DNA of 64,000 nucleotides from SAR86 cluster bacterium AG-313-D11 (lineage in GTDB: Bacteria; Pseudomonadota; Gammaproteobacteria; Magnimaribacterales; D2472). Location: the NCBI GenBank assembly GCA_003284215.1, contig QBVW01000002.1, positions 1 to 64,000 on the forward strand. Reading direction: 5' to 3'. Under the pieces are notes generated by a model, which saw only the letters and a list, made by a program, of their open reading frames with translations, searched no databases and had not been told where the DNA came from. Of this stretch, positions 17,981 to 27,014 are shown piece after piece. Made by a program: the position numbers and the translations under genes. Positions within the stretch are counted from its first letter, which is position 1. The number at the start of each line of letters is the position of its first letter.

Positions 17981-19003
17981 ATGATATTTAACGACTTATT
18001 AAGTTCTGTCGGGAATACTCCTGTTATAAAGATCAAAAATATTGCACCAGCAAACGTCAATTTATTTGTAAAGGCTGAATACTTTAATCCAGGAGGGTCT
18101 GTTAAAGACAGATTGGCTTTAAATATTATTGATAAGGCTGAAAAAAACAATGATTTAAAACCAAATCAAACAGTTATTGAGGCTACAAGTGGAAATACTG
18201 GTATCGGTCTAGCAATGGTATGTGCAAGCAAAGGTTATCCTTGCATTATCACTATGCCAGATAGCGCCTCCATTGAAAGAAGAAAACTTATGAGATTTCT
18301 CGGTGCCAAAGTTTTATTGACACCAGGATCTGAAGGAGCTTCAGCAGCTTATGATCTTGCTAAAAAATTAGCTGATAAAAATAATTGGTTTTATGCTCGA
18401 CAATTTGAAAATTCAGCTAATTCAGAGATTCATGAGCAAACAACAGCAATTGAAATTTTGAATGATTTTAAAGATATCGGTTTAGATTTCTGGGTCTCTG
18501 GATATGGAACTGGAGGAACATTCAGCGGGGTATCTAGAGTTTTAAGAAAACATTCACCAAAAACAAAGTTGATCATCTCTGAACCTGAAAATGCTCAGCT
18601 AATTAAAAGCTTGAAAAAACAGAATAGAAATAGTGATGGTTCGCCCTCAAGCTCTCATGAAGCATGGAATCCTCATCCAATTCAAGGATGGACTCCAGAT
18701 TTTATTCCATTAGTTTTACAAGAGTCTATAGATAATAATTATTTTGATGAAAATGTTCCTGTCTCAGGTGATGAGGGTATTTATTGGTCAAATCAACTTG
18801 CCTCAAAAGAAGGAATCATGACTGGCATATCAGGAGGTTCCACATTTGCTGTTGCATTGAAGATTGCACAGAAAGCTCCTGATGCATCAAATATTTTATG
18901 CATGCTGGCTGATACTGCTGAGAGGTACCTATCGTCTCCCTTGTTTAATGATATTGATTCTGAAATGAGTGAAAATGAAAAAGAAATTTTAAATTCTATT
19001 TAA
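17981..19003 (+). CDS. cysK: Cysteine synthase (O-acetylserine sulfhydrylase)
   Basis: A 340-aa PLP enzyme of the CysK/CBS family: VGNTPVIKI at the N-terminus, PLP lysine in GGSVKDR (near residue 42), the substrate loop EATSGNTGIGLA, and the phosphate-binding GYGTGGTFSG. It makes cysteine from O-acetylserine and sulfide. It converges with cysE, overlapping 8 bp, so the two cysteine-pathway genes are paired but on opposite strands. The C-terminus is somewhat longer than in standard CysK (about 320 aa). Confidence 0.9.
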   Translation: MIFNDLLSSVGNTPVIKIKNIAPANVNLFVKAEYFNPGGSVKDRLALNIIDKAEKNNDLKPNQTVIEATSGNTGIGLAMVCASKGYPCIITMPDSASIERRKLMRFLGAKVLLTPGSEGASAAYDLAKKLADKNNWFYARQFENSANSEIHEQTTAIEILNDFKDIGLDFWVSGYGTGGTFSGVSRVLRKHSPKTKLIISEPENAQLIKSLKKQNRNSDGSPSSSHEAWNPHPIQGWTPDFIPLVLQESIDNNYFDENVPVSGDEGIYWSNQLASKEGIMTGISGGSTFAVALKIAQKAPDASNILCMLADTAERYLSSPLFNDIDSEMSENEKEILNSI

Positions 19004-19721
19004 TTTTTTTTGCTGGAATTCCGGCAACTGTGGAATTTTCGGCTACATCATCTAACACTAAACTTCCTGCAGCAATGATAGAATTGCTGCCAACATTAAC
19101 ATTTCCTAATATTGTACTTGAGGCATAAATTGAAACTCCCTCTTCGATTTTGGGATGCCTATCCTGTTGTGTGAAACTATTGCCACCAAGTGTAACTCCC
19201 TGAAATATTGAAACATTTTTTTTAATTTTTGCAGTTTCCCCAATCACAACTCCTGTGGCATGATCAATCATTACTGGGCTATCAATAGTTGCAGCTGGGT
19301 GTATATCTACACCAAAAACTTCTGATGAGCGATTTTGAATGTACAAAGCCATAGTATGTCTGTCATCATTCCATAAAATATTACTTGCCCTATAAGCAGC
19401 TAAACCTTGAAAACCCTTATAAAAAAGTAAGGGTGTAGACAAATATTTACAAGCTGGATCATTTTCTCGAAAAAATAGAATGTCATTTATCAAGCTTTCT
19501 TGAATTACATCATCCTCGTTAAAGGCAGCTAGGATAATCTGATATAAATCAATTGAAGATAATGCATCATTATTAAGTTTTGAACCCAGAATAGCTGCTG
19601 TAGCCTCAATAATATTTTCTTTAGATGATATTAAACTTTCTAAATAGTCCTTTAAAGATGGTTCAGCATCGATCCTAAGAGCAATTTCTTTTTTAATATC
19701 ATTCCAAATAATACTATTCAT
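18996..19721 (-). CDS. cysE: Serine O-acetyltransferase
   Basis: A 241-aa left-handed parallel beta-helix acetyltransferase. The N-terminal helical domain is followed by hexapeptide repeats from about residue 135 (VDIHPAATIDSPVMIDHATG, then VVIGETAKI, VSIFQGVTLGG). His in DHATG and the GGN/H region match SAT. It makes O-acetylserine from serine and acetyl-CoA. It ends inside the last codons of the convergent cysK. Confidence 0.88.
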   Translation of the reverse strand: MNSIIWNDIKKEIALRIDAEPSLKDYLESLISSKENIIEATAAILGSKLNNDALSSIDLYQIILAAFNEDDVIQESLINDILFFRENDPACKYLSTPLLFYKGFQGLAAYRASNILWNDDRHTMALYIQNRSSEVFGVDIHPAATIDSPVMIDHATGVVIGETAKIKKNVSIFQGVTLGGNSFTQQDRHPKIEEGVSIYASSTILGNVNVGSNSIIAAGSLVLDDVAENSTVAGIPAKKIK

Positions 19722-19748
19722 GATAATGAGAACTTATAAAAAATGTTT

Positions 19749-20288
19749 TTAGATTGTATGCGGGGCAGCAAAAAATTTATTAATGAGTGGTTCGAAGGAC
19801 TCCAAAGAATCAGTGTCATAGTCTGGATCAAATGCTGCTTGATCCCACTCATCAGTAAATTCAATTGCTTTAGCATACCAAGATTCGTTCACATATTGTT
19901 TGCGTAAATCTTGAGGTTTTCCCATGTAATGATAATAATGTTCGCCCTGAAAGTCTTGATGTGTTCTTATTATGTGATAAGCGTCGTCACTTACATATGG
20001 CTTAATCATCTCGGCAGCAATTTGGCCATGGTTAGGAACATTTATAACTTTGCCGATGTCATGCACTAAGCTAATTAATATCATTTCATCATCGGCCCCT
20101 GCTCTCTTAGCCATTGTTGCAGTCTGCAATGCGTGATGTAACTGATCTGTACCAAAACCAAGTGTGAGTTCTTGTGCTTGTCGTAACATAGAAATAATTC
20201 TCTTTGGCATATCAAAAATGTGCGGCATATGCTCGGTGCTAATATGCTGCCATTCTTCTTCTGTACTGTTATCCATTCTTGTAAACAT
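19749..20288 (-). CDS. HD-domain protein, PhnZ/MIOX-like diiron oxygenase candidate
   Basis: A 179-aa HD protein. Potential metal ligands are His52, His76-Asp77 (LVHDIGK), His87 (NHGQIAAEMI), His110 (IIRTHQDFQGEHYYH) and Asp146 (FTDEWDQAAFD). This six-residue pattern with H-24-HD spacing is that of mixed-valent diiron oxygenases (PhnZ, myo-inositol oxygenase) rather than ordinary HD phosphohydrolases. Function could be oxidative C-C or C-P cleavage. Its neighbours (cysE 27 bp downstream) do not reveal a substrate. A conventional phosphohydrolase remains possible. Confidence 0.7.
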   Translation of the reverse strand: MFTRMDNSTEEEWQHISTEHMPHIFDMPKRIISMLRQAQELTLGFGTDQLHHALQTATMAKRAGADDEMILISLVHDIGKVINVPNHGQIAAEMIKPYVSDDAYHIIRTHQDFQGEHYYHYMGKPQDLRKQYVNESWYAKAIEFTDEWDQAAFDPDYDTDSLESFEPLINKFFAAPHTI

Positions 20289-20383
20289 AGAAAACTCTTA
20301 AAAATTAAATGTGATGCTCTATAAATTAACTTATTAGGCTTAAAAAGGCTAGATGATCAAGAAATAAAAAATAAGCAAGAATG

Positions 20384-20821
20384 CTAATTTATTGTAAATT
20401 TTAGCACTGTATGAATTTTTGATGCCTCAAACAAGTCTTTTTGAACAGGAGTGCCATCCTTATTTAACTTAACTTTTGCAAAAAAAGCATCAATGGGATT
20501 ATTTGTAACTAGATCTCTTAAAGTACTTTCTACTAGCTCATCATTATTGAATTCAAGATCTACTGCTGCATTTACTAACTTACCTTTAAGCCAGATTTTT
20601 GTTGCAGACTTACCTTTCAAGTTTCTCCACCAAATGTTTGATCTCAATGTAACGCATGTATATGAGGAGTCGTGCCTATGATAGCTCAAAGGAACTAAAA
20701 AATTTCTTCCAGTTTTTTGTCCCTTAAAACTAATAACAAGGAGTTGATGGCTAATAATGAAGTGAAAAGGAGATCTAGCTATTAAAGAAACAACAGGATT
20801 TACAAATTGCCATAAATTCAT
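20384..20821 (-). CDS. Ddn-like (F420/flavin split-barrel, nitroreductase-type) protein
   Basis: A 145-aa protein resembling deazaflavin-dependent nitroreductase family members: KGQKTGRNFLVPLSY in the position of the typical GRxSGxxRxxPV strand, then a Trp-x-x-NL motif (SNIWWRNLKG). Family proteins form split-barrel folds binding F420, flavin, heme or fatty acids. F420 use in this organism is not shown. Its ATG overlaps the peptidase E stop (ATGA), so they form one transcription unit. Confidence 0.6.
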   Translation of the reverse strand: MNLWQFVNPVVSLIARSPFHFIISHQLLVISFKGQKTGRNFLVPLSYHRHDSSYTCVTLRSNIWWRNLKGKSATKIWLKGKLVNAAVDLEFNNDELVESTLRDLVTNNPIDAFFAKVKLNKDGTPVQKDLFEASKIHTVLKFTIN

Positions 20822-21513
20822 TTTTTTAGATCCAAAAACTCATATGGCGTCTCTACTAACTGATTGTCGTTAATCTTTACATTATAAGCTTGTTTATTTT
20901 CGTTAAATCTCACAGTTAATTTAGGTTTTTCGTTAATAAAATGAAGTGCAGCACCTCCCTCAATTCCATACATAAAATCTATCTCATTGCTAACGAGTAG
21001 TTTTTTTGTTGCAGGTCGTCTTTCTACTTCCTCATCATAATGAGGTGCGCAATTACCAGGAATAAAGTTCATACATTCCATCAATTTAAGTTCACTAGCC
21101 CATGAGTCAGTGAGACCACGTTCAAACCAACAAATTGCACCAGCACTAACTCCGCTCATAATGATGCCATTATCATAAGCTTTTTTTAAGATTGTATCTA
21201 ACCCCCACTCTTTCCAAACAGCCAGCATACTTTTAGTATTCCCACCACCAACAAAAATGATATCTTGCTTGGCAATGTGCTCTTCGAGATCGATGGTTCT
21301 TTTAAAAAAACTTATATGGCTTGGATGACAGTTTAATTTTGAAAAAACACTGTAATAATTAACTATGTATGGATCTAAGTCACCGGTAGCAGTGGGTATA
21401 AAGCAAATATTAGGCTTAACTTGTGAGGTTTGATCCAAAATATATTGCTCAATTAACTTAGATTCTTGTGTTCTACCAAACCCTCCCCCACCAATTGCAA
21501 TTACTTGACGCAT
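20818..21513 (-). CDS. Peptidase E-like (family S51) peptidase
   Basis: A 231-aa protein with the S51 fold: GGGGFGR at the N-terminus, IFVGGGNT (residues 86-93), nucleophile Ser123 in SGVSAGAICW and a downstream NCAPHYDEE segment. Family members hydrolyse N-terminal Asp dipeptides or related substrates in the cytoplasm. It is divergent from the GMC oxidoreductase (26 bp between starts) and 4-bp overlapped with the Ddn-like gene. Confidence 0.82.
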   Translation of the reverse strand: MRQVIAIGGGGFGRTQESKLIEQYILDQTSQVKPNICFIPTATGDLDPYIVNYYSVFSKLNCHPSHISFFKRTIDLEEHIAKQDIIFVGGGNTKSMLAVWKEWGLDTILKKAYDNGIIMSGVSAGAICWFERGLTDSWASELKLMECMNFIPGNCAPHYDEEVERRPATKKLLVSNEIDFMYGIEGGAALHFINEKPKLTVRFNENKQAYNVKINDNQLVETPYEFLDLKK

Positions 21514-21539
21514 TTTGATACCTGAGACATATTAGATTT

Positions 21540-23141
21540 ATGAAATTTAGCCATAAATATATCATTATTGGTGCGGGAAGTGCAGGCTGTGTTTTAGCAA
21601 ATAAACTCTCAGAAGACGTTGAAAATTCTGTGCTATTGATCGAAGCAGGTCCCCTAGATAATTATTCATCAATTAAAATGCCATTAGCGGCAAGCACTTT
21701 ATTTAAAAATAAAAAATATGGTTGGGGTTATGAAACTCAACCAGAAAAAAATTTAAATAATAGGACAATTAATTGGCCACGAGGAAAAACCTTAGGTGGA
21801 AGTAGCTCAATCAATGGAATGGTCTATATTAGAGGTCAAGCTGAAGATTATGAGAAATGGCTAAATGCTGGTAATAAAGGTTGGGGCTATCGTGATCTAA
21901 TGAAATATTTCATTGCGCTAGAAAATAATCAAAATCACGAAGATCAATTTCATGGAAATTTTGGCCCACTCTGGGTTGAGACATATCAGCCAATATTAGA
22001 TGCATCTCGGTCCTTTCTCGATGCTTGCAAAAATTATGGGCTAACTAAGAATGAAGATTTTAATGGAGTTGACCAGGAAGGCTATGGGCAATATCAAGTT
22101 AATATTAAAAATGGGCAAAGGTTTAGTGCATCTGATGCATTTTTAAAACCTATACTCGACAGACCCAATTTTCAATTATTAACCAACACATTGGTTGAAA
22201 AAATCATCACAGCAAATAAAAAAGCAATTGGCGTCAAAGTTAAGAACAAAAGTGGTGTAAAAATCATTGGCTGCTCCTCTGAAATAATTCTTTGCGGAGG
22301 AAGTATAAACTCGCCTCAAGTATTAATGCTATCTGGAATTGGTCCAAAACAGCATCTTAAAGACCACAACATACCTTTAATAGAGGATTTACCAGGTGTA
22401 GGACAAAATTTACAAGATCATCTAACAGTAAACATAAGCTATAAAATTAACAAATTAAAAACCTTTAGTGAGCTTATGAAGCCGTTGAATATGATTAAAA
22501 ATTTATTTGAATACTTTATTCAGCGCAAAGGATTAATGACCTACCCAGCCTCAGACATTGGAGTTTTTTTTAAAACAAATGAATTTGAGAGCACACCAAA
22601 TGCTCAAGTCCATTTTGCCCCGGGAGCTGGCGAATACAAAAAGAATGGGGCTATGAAGCCCTCTTCTGGGATTACAGCTTCGGTATGTAACTTAAGACCT
22701 CAAAGTCGAGGCCATCTTGAGCTAAGTTCTATTGATCCAGAAGATGCGCCAAAAATCTATGCAAATTATCTAGACACGGAAAGAGATATTCAGTGGATGG
22801 TTGAAGGGATTCAAAAAGTAAGAAAAATATTTAATACCTCTCCAATGCAACAATTGGGAGCAACTGAGTTAAAGCCTGGCTCTCAATGTAATGAAGATGA
22901 AGATATGAAAAAGTTTATTAGAAATGAATCCTTATCAGTCTATCATCCAATCGGAACCTGCAAGATGGGTAAAGGCAATGAGTGTGTGGTAGATGAAGAA
23001 TTAAAAGTTATAGGTATCAAAGGTCTTAGGGTCGCTGATGCATCAATATTTCCAAGCATAATCTCAGGTAATACAAATGCAACATGTAATGTAATTGGCG
23101 CTAAGTGTGCTGAATTAATTTTAGCAGGTAGCAAAGATTAA
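21540..23141 (+). CDS. GMC-family FAD oxidoreductase (alcohol/choline dehydrogenase-like)
   Basis: A 533-aa GMC enzyme with FAD motif GAGSAG (residues 11-16), [32 protein letters not shown], and the catalytic His in VYHPIGTCKMG near the C-terminus with Asn in NTNATCNVIG. It has native low GC, unlike the BetA gene at 10.1 kb. These enzymes oxidise alcohols, often alkanols or polyethoxylated alcohols, passing electrons to the respiratory chain. It overlaps the convergent amidohydrolase by 4 bp. The substrate is not predictable. Confidence 0.87.
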   Translation: MKFSHKYIIIGAGSAGCVLANKLSEDVENSVLLIEAGPLDNYSSIKMPLAASTLFKNKKYGWGYETQPEKNLNNRTINWPRGKTLGGSSSINGMVYIRGQAEDYEKWLNAGNKGWGYRDLMKYFIALENNQNHEDQFHGNFGPLWVETYQPILDASRSFLDACKNYGLTKNEDFNGVDQEGYGQYQVNIKNGQRFSASDAFLKPILDRPNFQLLTNTLVEKIITANKKAIGVKVKNKSGVKIIGCSSEIILCGGSINSPQVLMLSGIGPKQHLKDHNIPLIEDLPGVGQNLQDHLTVNISYKINKLKTFSELMKPLNMIKNLFEYFIQRKGLMTYPASDIGVFFKTNEFESTPNAQVHFAPGAGEYKKNGAMKPSSGITASVCNLRPQSRGHLELSSIDPEDAPKIYANYLDTERDIQWMVEGIQKVRKIFNTSPMQQLGATELKPGSQCNEDEDMKKFIRNESLSVYHPIGTCKMGKGNECVVDEELKVIGIKGLRVADASIFPSIISGNTNATCNVIGAKCAELILAGSKD

Positions 23142-24808
23142 TATTGATAGACCACCTTGCCATCAACTACCGTGAGAACATTTTTTGATTCAAGAATTTC
23201 TTGCTCAGGAATACGCATTAAATCCTGATCAAAAACAGAAAAATCTGCTAGCTTACCAACTTCTATTGTTCCCTTAATATCGTCTTGAAAAGATGCAATT
23301 GCAGGCCAAATTGTAAACATTTTTAATGCCTCAAGCCTCGAAATCTTTTGATGCAGATTCCAACCTTCTCCATGAAATCCATCTACATCTTTTCTTGAAA
23401 CGGCAGCATAAAATTCAATTCTTGGATCACCTATCTCAACAGGGGCATCAGTTCCGCCAGCTATTATCAAACCCTGGTCAATAAGGGTTCTCCATGCGTA
23501 GGCATTATCAATTCTCTCCATCCCTAGCCTATCTACTGCAAAGTGCAAATCACCAATAGCATGAGACGGCTGCATTGATGGAATTATCCCAAGCTCGACA
23601 AAACGAAGTTGATCTACAGGCTTAATATTTTGTGAATGCTCTATTCTCCATCGCGGTGATTTTAGGTTTGGATTATTTTTTTTAGCTTTATAAAACGCTT
23701 CTTCATACCAATCCAAGACCACTCTATTGCCGTGATCTCCAATGGCATGTGTTCCAATTTGAATTCCCTTTATTAAGGCTTTGAAAAGTCTCGGTTTTGT
23801 TTCTTCTTCCTGAAAAATAAAAACACCCTTACCGTCATAATCATCATATTTCTCTAGTAACGCAGCCCCTCTCGAACCAAGCGCTCCATCTGCATACATT
23901 TTAATCGAACGAACAGTTAAAAAATTCTCAGGATCAATGATTGGTCCAATTTCAAGCAAACGATCTGCAGGCTCGCCATCGCTAACCATAAAGTAAATCC
24001 TTTGTAGCAGATTATTCTCAGATTTAATTTCATTTAAGATGGAAATATCATCGAATGTACCCCCAGGAACATGGATTTGAGTCCATCCAAGGCTAACATT
24101 TCTATTTATACCCTCTAAAAATGCTTTCTTATCATCATCTTTAGATAATTTAGGTATGAGATCTGCAATTAAGTTCATAGCCATATCGACCAATAAACCA
24201 GTAGGCTCTCCTGTGTCATCTTTTTCAATAAAGCCGCCCTGTGGGTCTTGGGTATCAGCATTAATACCTGCTAATTCTAAGACAAGGCTATTTACAACAA
24301 CAGCATGGCCATCTGCTCTTTCCAAGACTACAGGATTATCAGGAGAGAACGGATCTAAATCCCATCTTGAAGGAAATCGTTTTTCAGGCCAAACTTTTTC
24401 AATCCAACCTCGACCTATAACCCATTCACCAGTGCCCTTTGATGATAAATAGCTTCTGACTGCTTGCAAGGTTTCATTAAGTGATGGAATTTCCTGTAAA
24501 TTTAAACTTAATTCTCTATACCCAATCCCTTTAAGATGCCCATGAGCATCTATAAAACCAGGAAAGATATATCTACCATTTAGATTAATAATATTTGCAT
24601 TAGAACAAGCGATATCAGCATCTGATAAAACTTTGCCAACATAGGTAATTTTTGAGCCTTTTGAAGCTATTGAACCTAAAAATGAGCGATCGGTTTTACC
24701 AGTATAAATATTGCCATGATGAAGAATTAAATCTGCTTCTATGCATGAAGTAGCAGTAGCTGATACTGAAGCATAGATACTTGAAACAATAAGAAAAAGT
24801 CTGATCAT
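23138..24808 (-). CDS. YtcJ-like exported amidohydrolase
   Basis: A 556-aa protein with a signal peptide (MIRLFLIVSSIYASVSATA) and a TIM-barrel amidohydrolase domain. Metal-binding motifs are visible: DAHGHLKG (near residue 88), THAIGDHGNR and WRIEHSQ, and the final Asp in GGTDAPVE. The N- and C-terminal beta-sandwich (ADLILHHGNIYTG ... DGKVVYQY) is typical of the YtcJ subgroup. It hydrolyses an unknown amide or imine and probably acts in the periplasm. It is last in a leftward operon of SDR, nuclease and SDR genes. Confidence 0.85.
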   Translation of the reverse strand: MIRLFLIVSSIYASVSATATSCIEADLILHHGNIYTGKTDRSFLGSIASKGSKITYVGKVLSDADIACSNANIINLNGRYIFPGFIDAHGHLKGIGYRELSLNLQEIPSLNETLQAVRSYLSSKGTGEWVIGRGWIEKVWPEKRFPSRWDLDPFSPDNPVVLERADGHAVVVNSLVLELAGINADTQDPQGGFIEKDDTGEPTGLLVDMAMNLIADLIPKLSKDDDKKAFLEGINRNVSLGWTQIHVPGGTFDDISILNEIKSENNLLQRIYFMVSDGEPADRLLEIGPIIDPENFLTVRSIKMYADGALGSRGAALLEKYDDYDGKGVFIFQEEETKPRLFKALIKGIQIGTHAIGDHGNRVVLDWYEEAFYKAKKNNPNLKSPRWRIEHSQNIKPVDQLRFVELGIIPSMQPSHAIGDLHFAVDRLGMERIDNAYAWRTLIDQGLIIAGGTDAPVEIGDPRIEFYAAVSRKDVDGFHGEGWNLHQKISRLEALKMFTIWPAIASFQDDIKGTIEVGKLADFSVFDQDLMRIPEQEILESKNVLTVVDGKVVYQY

Positions 24809-24817
24809 TAAAATTTA

Positions 24818-25555
24818 CTAGGCATCCTGCGCTGTCGGTCTGATAACAATCTCATTAACTGATACACCTGGATCTTGCTGCAAAGCATAGATAATTGATT
24901 CCGCAACTCTTTCTGCTGGCTGCGCTATATTACCAATACCTCTACTCATTAATGCTTCAAGCATTGATTCATCTTTAATAGAAAACGCTAGCTCAGTTTT
25001 AAAAGCTCCAGGATAAATACATGTAACTTGAATCTTTCCAGAAGATTCAATTCTTAAACCCTCCGATATAGCTCTAACAGCATATTTTGTCCCAGAGTAA
25101 ACTGCGCTGCCTGGCATAACCCTTTTTCCAGCAACGGAAGAAATATTAATTATTTGGCCAGATCCTCTTTCTAGCATGTGTGAATAGACAGAATCTATAC
25201 CGTACAAAACACCTTTAATGTTTACATCAATCATATAATCCCATTCATCGGTTCTTCCCTTTTCAATCAATGATAATGGCATTACCCCAGCATTGTTTAC
25301 CAATGAATCAATTCTGCCAAAAGTTCCTATACCGAAGCTTGCTAATGAATGCATTTGTTCTTTAGAGGTCACATCTGTGGGTTTGTATATTGCAGAATCT
25401 GAGCCAAGTTCTTCGCAAACTTCTTTTAATTTATCTTCTCTGCGGGCACCCAATACCACTTTTGCTCCTAAGGCAACACACATTTTTGCAGCCTCTTTAC
25501 CAAAACCAGAACTCGCACCTGTGATCATTACAATTCTATCTTTTAAATCATTCAT
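24818..25555 (-). CDS. Short-chain dehydrogenase/reductase
   Basis: A 245-aa Rossmann enzyme: TGASSGFG cofactor loop (residues 13-20), NNAG, and catalytic Ser/Tyr/Lys in ISSVAG and YSGTKYA. An Arg-rich loop after beta2 (GARREDKL) suggests NADP(H). The FGKEAAKM and MPGSAVYSGTKYAVRA segments match the broad classical SDR group that includes YdfG-like enzymes. It starts one base after the stop of the nuclease gene, in an operon. Substrate unknown. Confidence 0.85.
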   Translation of the reverse strand: MNDLKDRIVMITGASSGFGKEAAKMCVALGAKVVLGARREDKLKEVCEELGSDSAIYKPTDVTSKEQMHSLASFGIGTFGRIDSLVNNAGVMPLSLIEKGRTDEWDYMIDVNIKGVLYGIDSVYSHMLERGSGQIINISSVAGKRVMPGSAVYSGTKYAVRAISEGLRIESSGKIQVTCIYPGAFKTELAFSIKDESMLEALMSRGIGNIAQPAERVAESIIYALQQDPGVSVNEIVIRPTAQDA

Positions 25556-26245
25556 TTATTCTCTCCCTAAAATTTCATGTGTTTTATAGTAACTTATAAT
25601 TCTTTGTTTCCACTTATTAGTGTAGCTTTCAAATTCTGCACTCTTGATAAGAAACTCTTTAAATAAGAGGTCGCGATCTACCATCAATATTGCAATAGAT
25701 TCAATATCAGTTTGATACATCACGTTATGGGCATTAGCATATGCTGCTCCTTGAAGAAAATAATCTTCAATCCAATCTTTTCTTTTTATTTTTTTTGCTG
25801 TTTTAAAATCTATAATTGTAGGCTTGCCCTTAAAAATACCAATACAATCAGCTGTTCCAGCATATAAACCATCCACAACTAAGCCCGATTCAAGACCCCA
25901 AACTTCATCTATATCCCCCAAACAATCATCAACAAACCTCTTAGCAATCTGTTGTGCCATTAAACCTAATCTATCATCAGAAAATTGTTGCCAATCAAGG
26001 CCATTCAAATAATTTTCTATAGACAAATGAACGGCTGTTCCTATTGTAGTTGCCTCATCAACCACCTCTTTTGCAGTTTTTGGACCCACTCTTCTTTTCC
26101 ATGCATCAATTCCAGAATGATCTCCAGTTGCTGATAAAATTGTTGTAACAGAGGGAACTAGGTTTTCTTTTGAATCTCGATAATAGCGTACATCATTCTT
26201 TTCAACTCTCTCAAGTTCAGGATATTCGAATAATTTTTTTATCAT
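25556..26245 (-). CDS. PD-(D/E)XK (RecB/Cas4-like) nuclease
   Basis: A 229-aa single-domain nuclease. Motifs: GTAVHLSIENYL (His73, Glu77), GTAD with Asp133, the core IIDFKTAKK (Asp146, Lys148) and QGAAY (Gln165, Tyr169; QxxxY). This set is that of RecB-family exonuclease domains, also found as stand-alone phage and MGME1-like exonucleases. It probably degrades DNA ends. It sits in an operon of dehydrogenases and a hydrolase with 1-7 bp gaps, which gives no obvious role. Phage origin is possible but composition is native. Confidence 0.78.
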   Translation of the reverse strand: MIKKLFEYPELERVEKNDVRYYRDSKENLVPSVTTILSATGDHSGIDAWKRRVGPKTAKEVVDEATTIGTAVHLSIENYLNGLDWQQFSDDRLGLMAQQIAKRFVDDCLGDIDEVWGLESGLVVDGLYAGTADCIGIFKGKPTIIDFKTAKKIKRKDWIEDYFLQGAAYANAHNVMYQTDIESIAILMVDRDLLFKEFLIKSAEFESYTNKWKQRIISYYKTHEILGRE

Positions 26246-26251
26246 TCTAAT

Positions 26252-27013
26252 TTAATTAATAGAGGAACCGCCATCAACAGAAATAACTTGGCCAGTAATA
26301 AATGAAGATCGATCTGATAGAAGAAATGAAACAAGCTCGCCAATTTCTTCGGGCTCACCAATTCTTCTGAGCAAAGATGATTTTTCAAGCATATCTTTTG
26401 CTTTTGGCTCAGCTTCAAAGTATTGCCTAACTCCAGGAGTGTTTATAGTTCCTGGTGAGATTGCATTCACCCTAATTCCATTCCTAGCGACCTCCTTAGC
26501 AACAGATTGAGTGAGATTATTTACAGCCGCCTTACTTGCTGCGTATATAGAATTAAAAGCATAGCCTCGGATAGCTGAATTAGAAGAAATATTTACTATA
26601 GAGCTAGAAACTGATTGCTCTTTAAGTGTCTTGATTTCAATTTGAAGACATTTCCACAATGACGTAAAAGTTAGATCAAGCGTAGCTTGGACTTCTTCAA
26701 GTGAATAATTTTCAACTGGACCCAAGCCCTTAGAAGCGGCTGCATTATTGCAAATACAATCTAATTTTGCATAGGTTGTTAAAGTTGTCTCAATCATTGA
26801 TTGAATAGCCTTTGAGTCAGTAAGATCTGCCTCATAAAAAGATGCACATTTAGGAAAAAGTGTGTTGATTTCATTGGCTACCCTTTCAGCAGAGCTTCCA
26901 TTTAAATCTACAATCATTACCTTTGATCCATGTGAAGCTAGCACTTTAGCAATTCCTTCTCCTATACCTTGACCAGCTCCGGTCACAAGAGATACCTTAT
27001 TTTCTAATTCCAA
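26252..27013 (-). CDS. Short-chain dehydrogenase/reductase
   Basis: A 253-aa classical SDR: TGAGQGIG (residues 11-18), Asp37 region IVDLNG indicating NAD(H) preference, NNAA, catalytic NISSNSA and Y-x-x-x-K in YAASKAAV, and C-terminal SFITGQVISVDGG typical of FabG-like members. It oxidises or reduces an unknown hydroxy/keto substrate. It follows the alpha/beta hydrolase by a single base and precedes the nuclease by 6 bp. Confidence 0.86.
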   Translation of the reverse strand: MELENKVSLVTGAGQGIGEGIAKVLASHGSKVMIVDLNGSSAERVANEINTLFPKCASFYEADLTDSKAIQSMIETTLTTYAKLDCICNNAAASKGLGPVENYSLEEVQATLDLTFTSLWKCLQIEIKTLKEQSVSSSIVNISSNSAIRGYAFNSIYAASKAAVNNLTQSVAKEVARNGIRVNAISPGTINTPGVRQYFEAEPKAKDMLEKSSLLRRIGEPEEIGELVSFLLSDRSSFITGQVISVDGGSSIN

Positions 27014-27014
27014 C

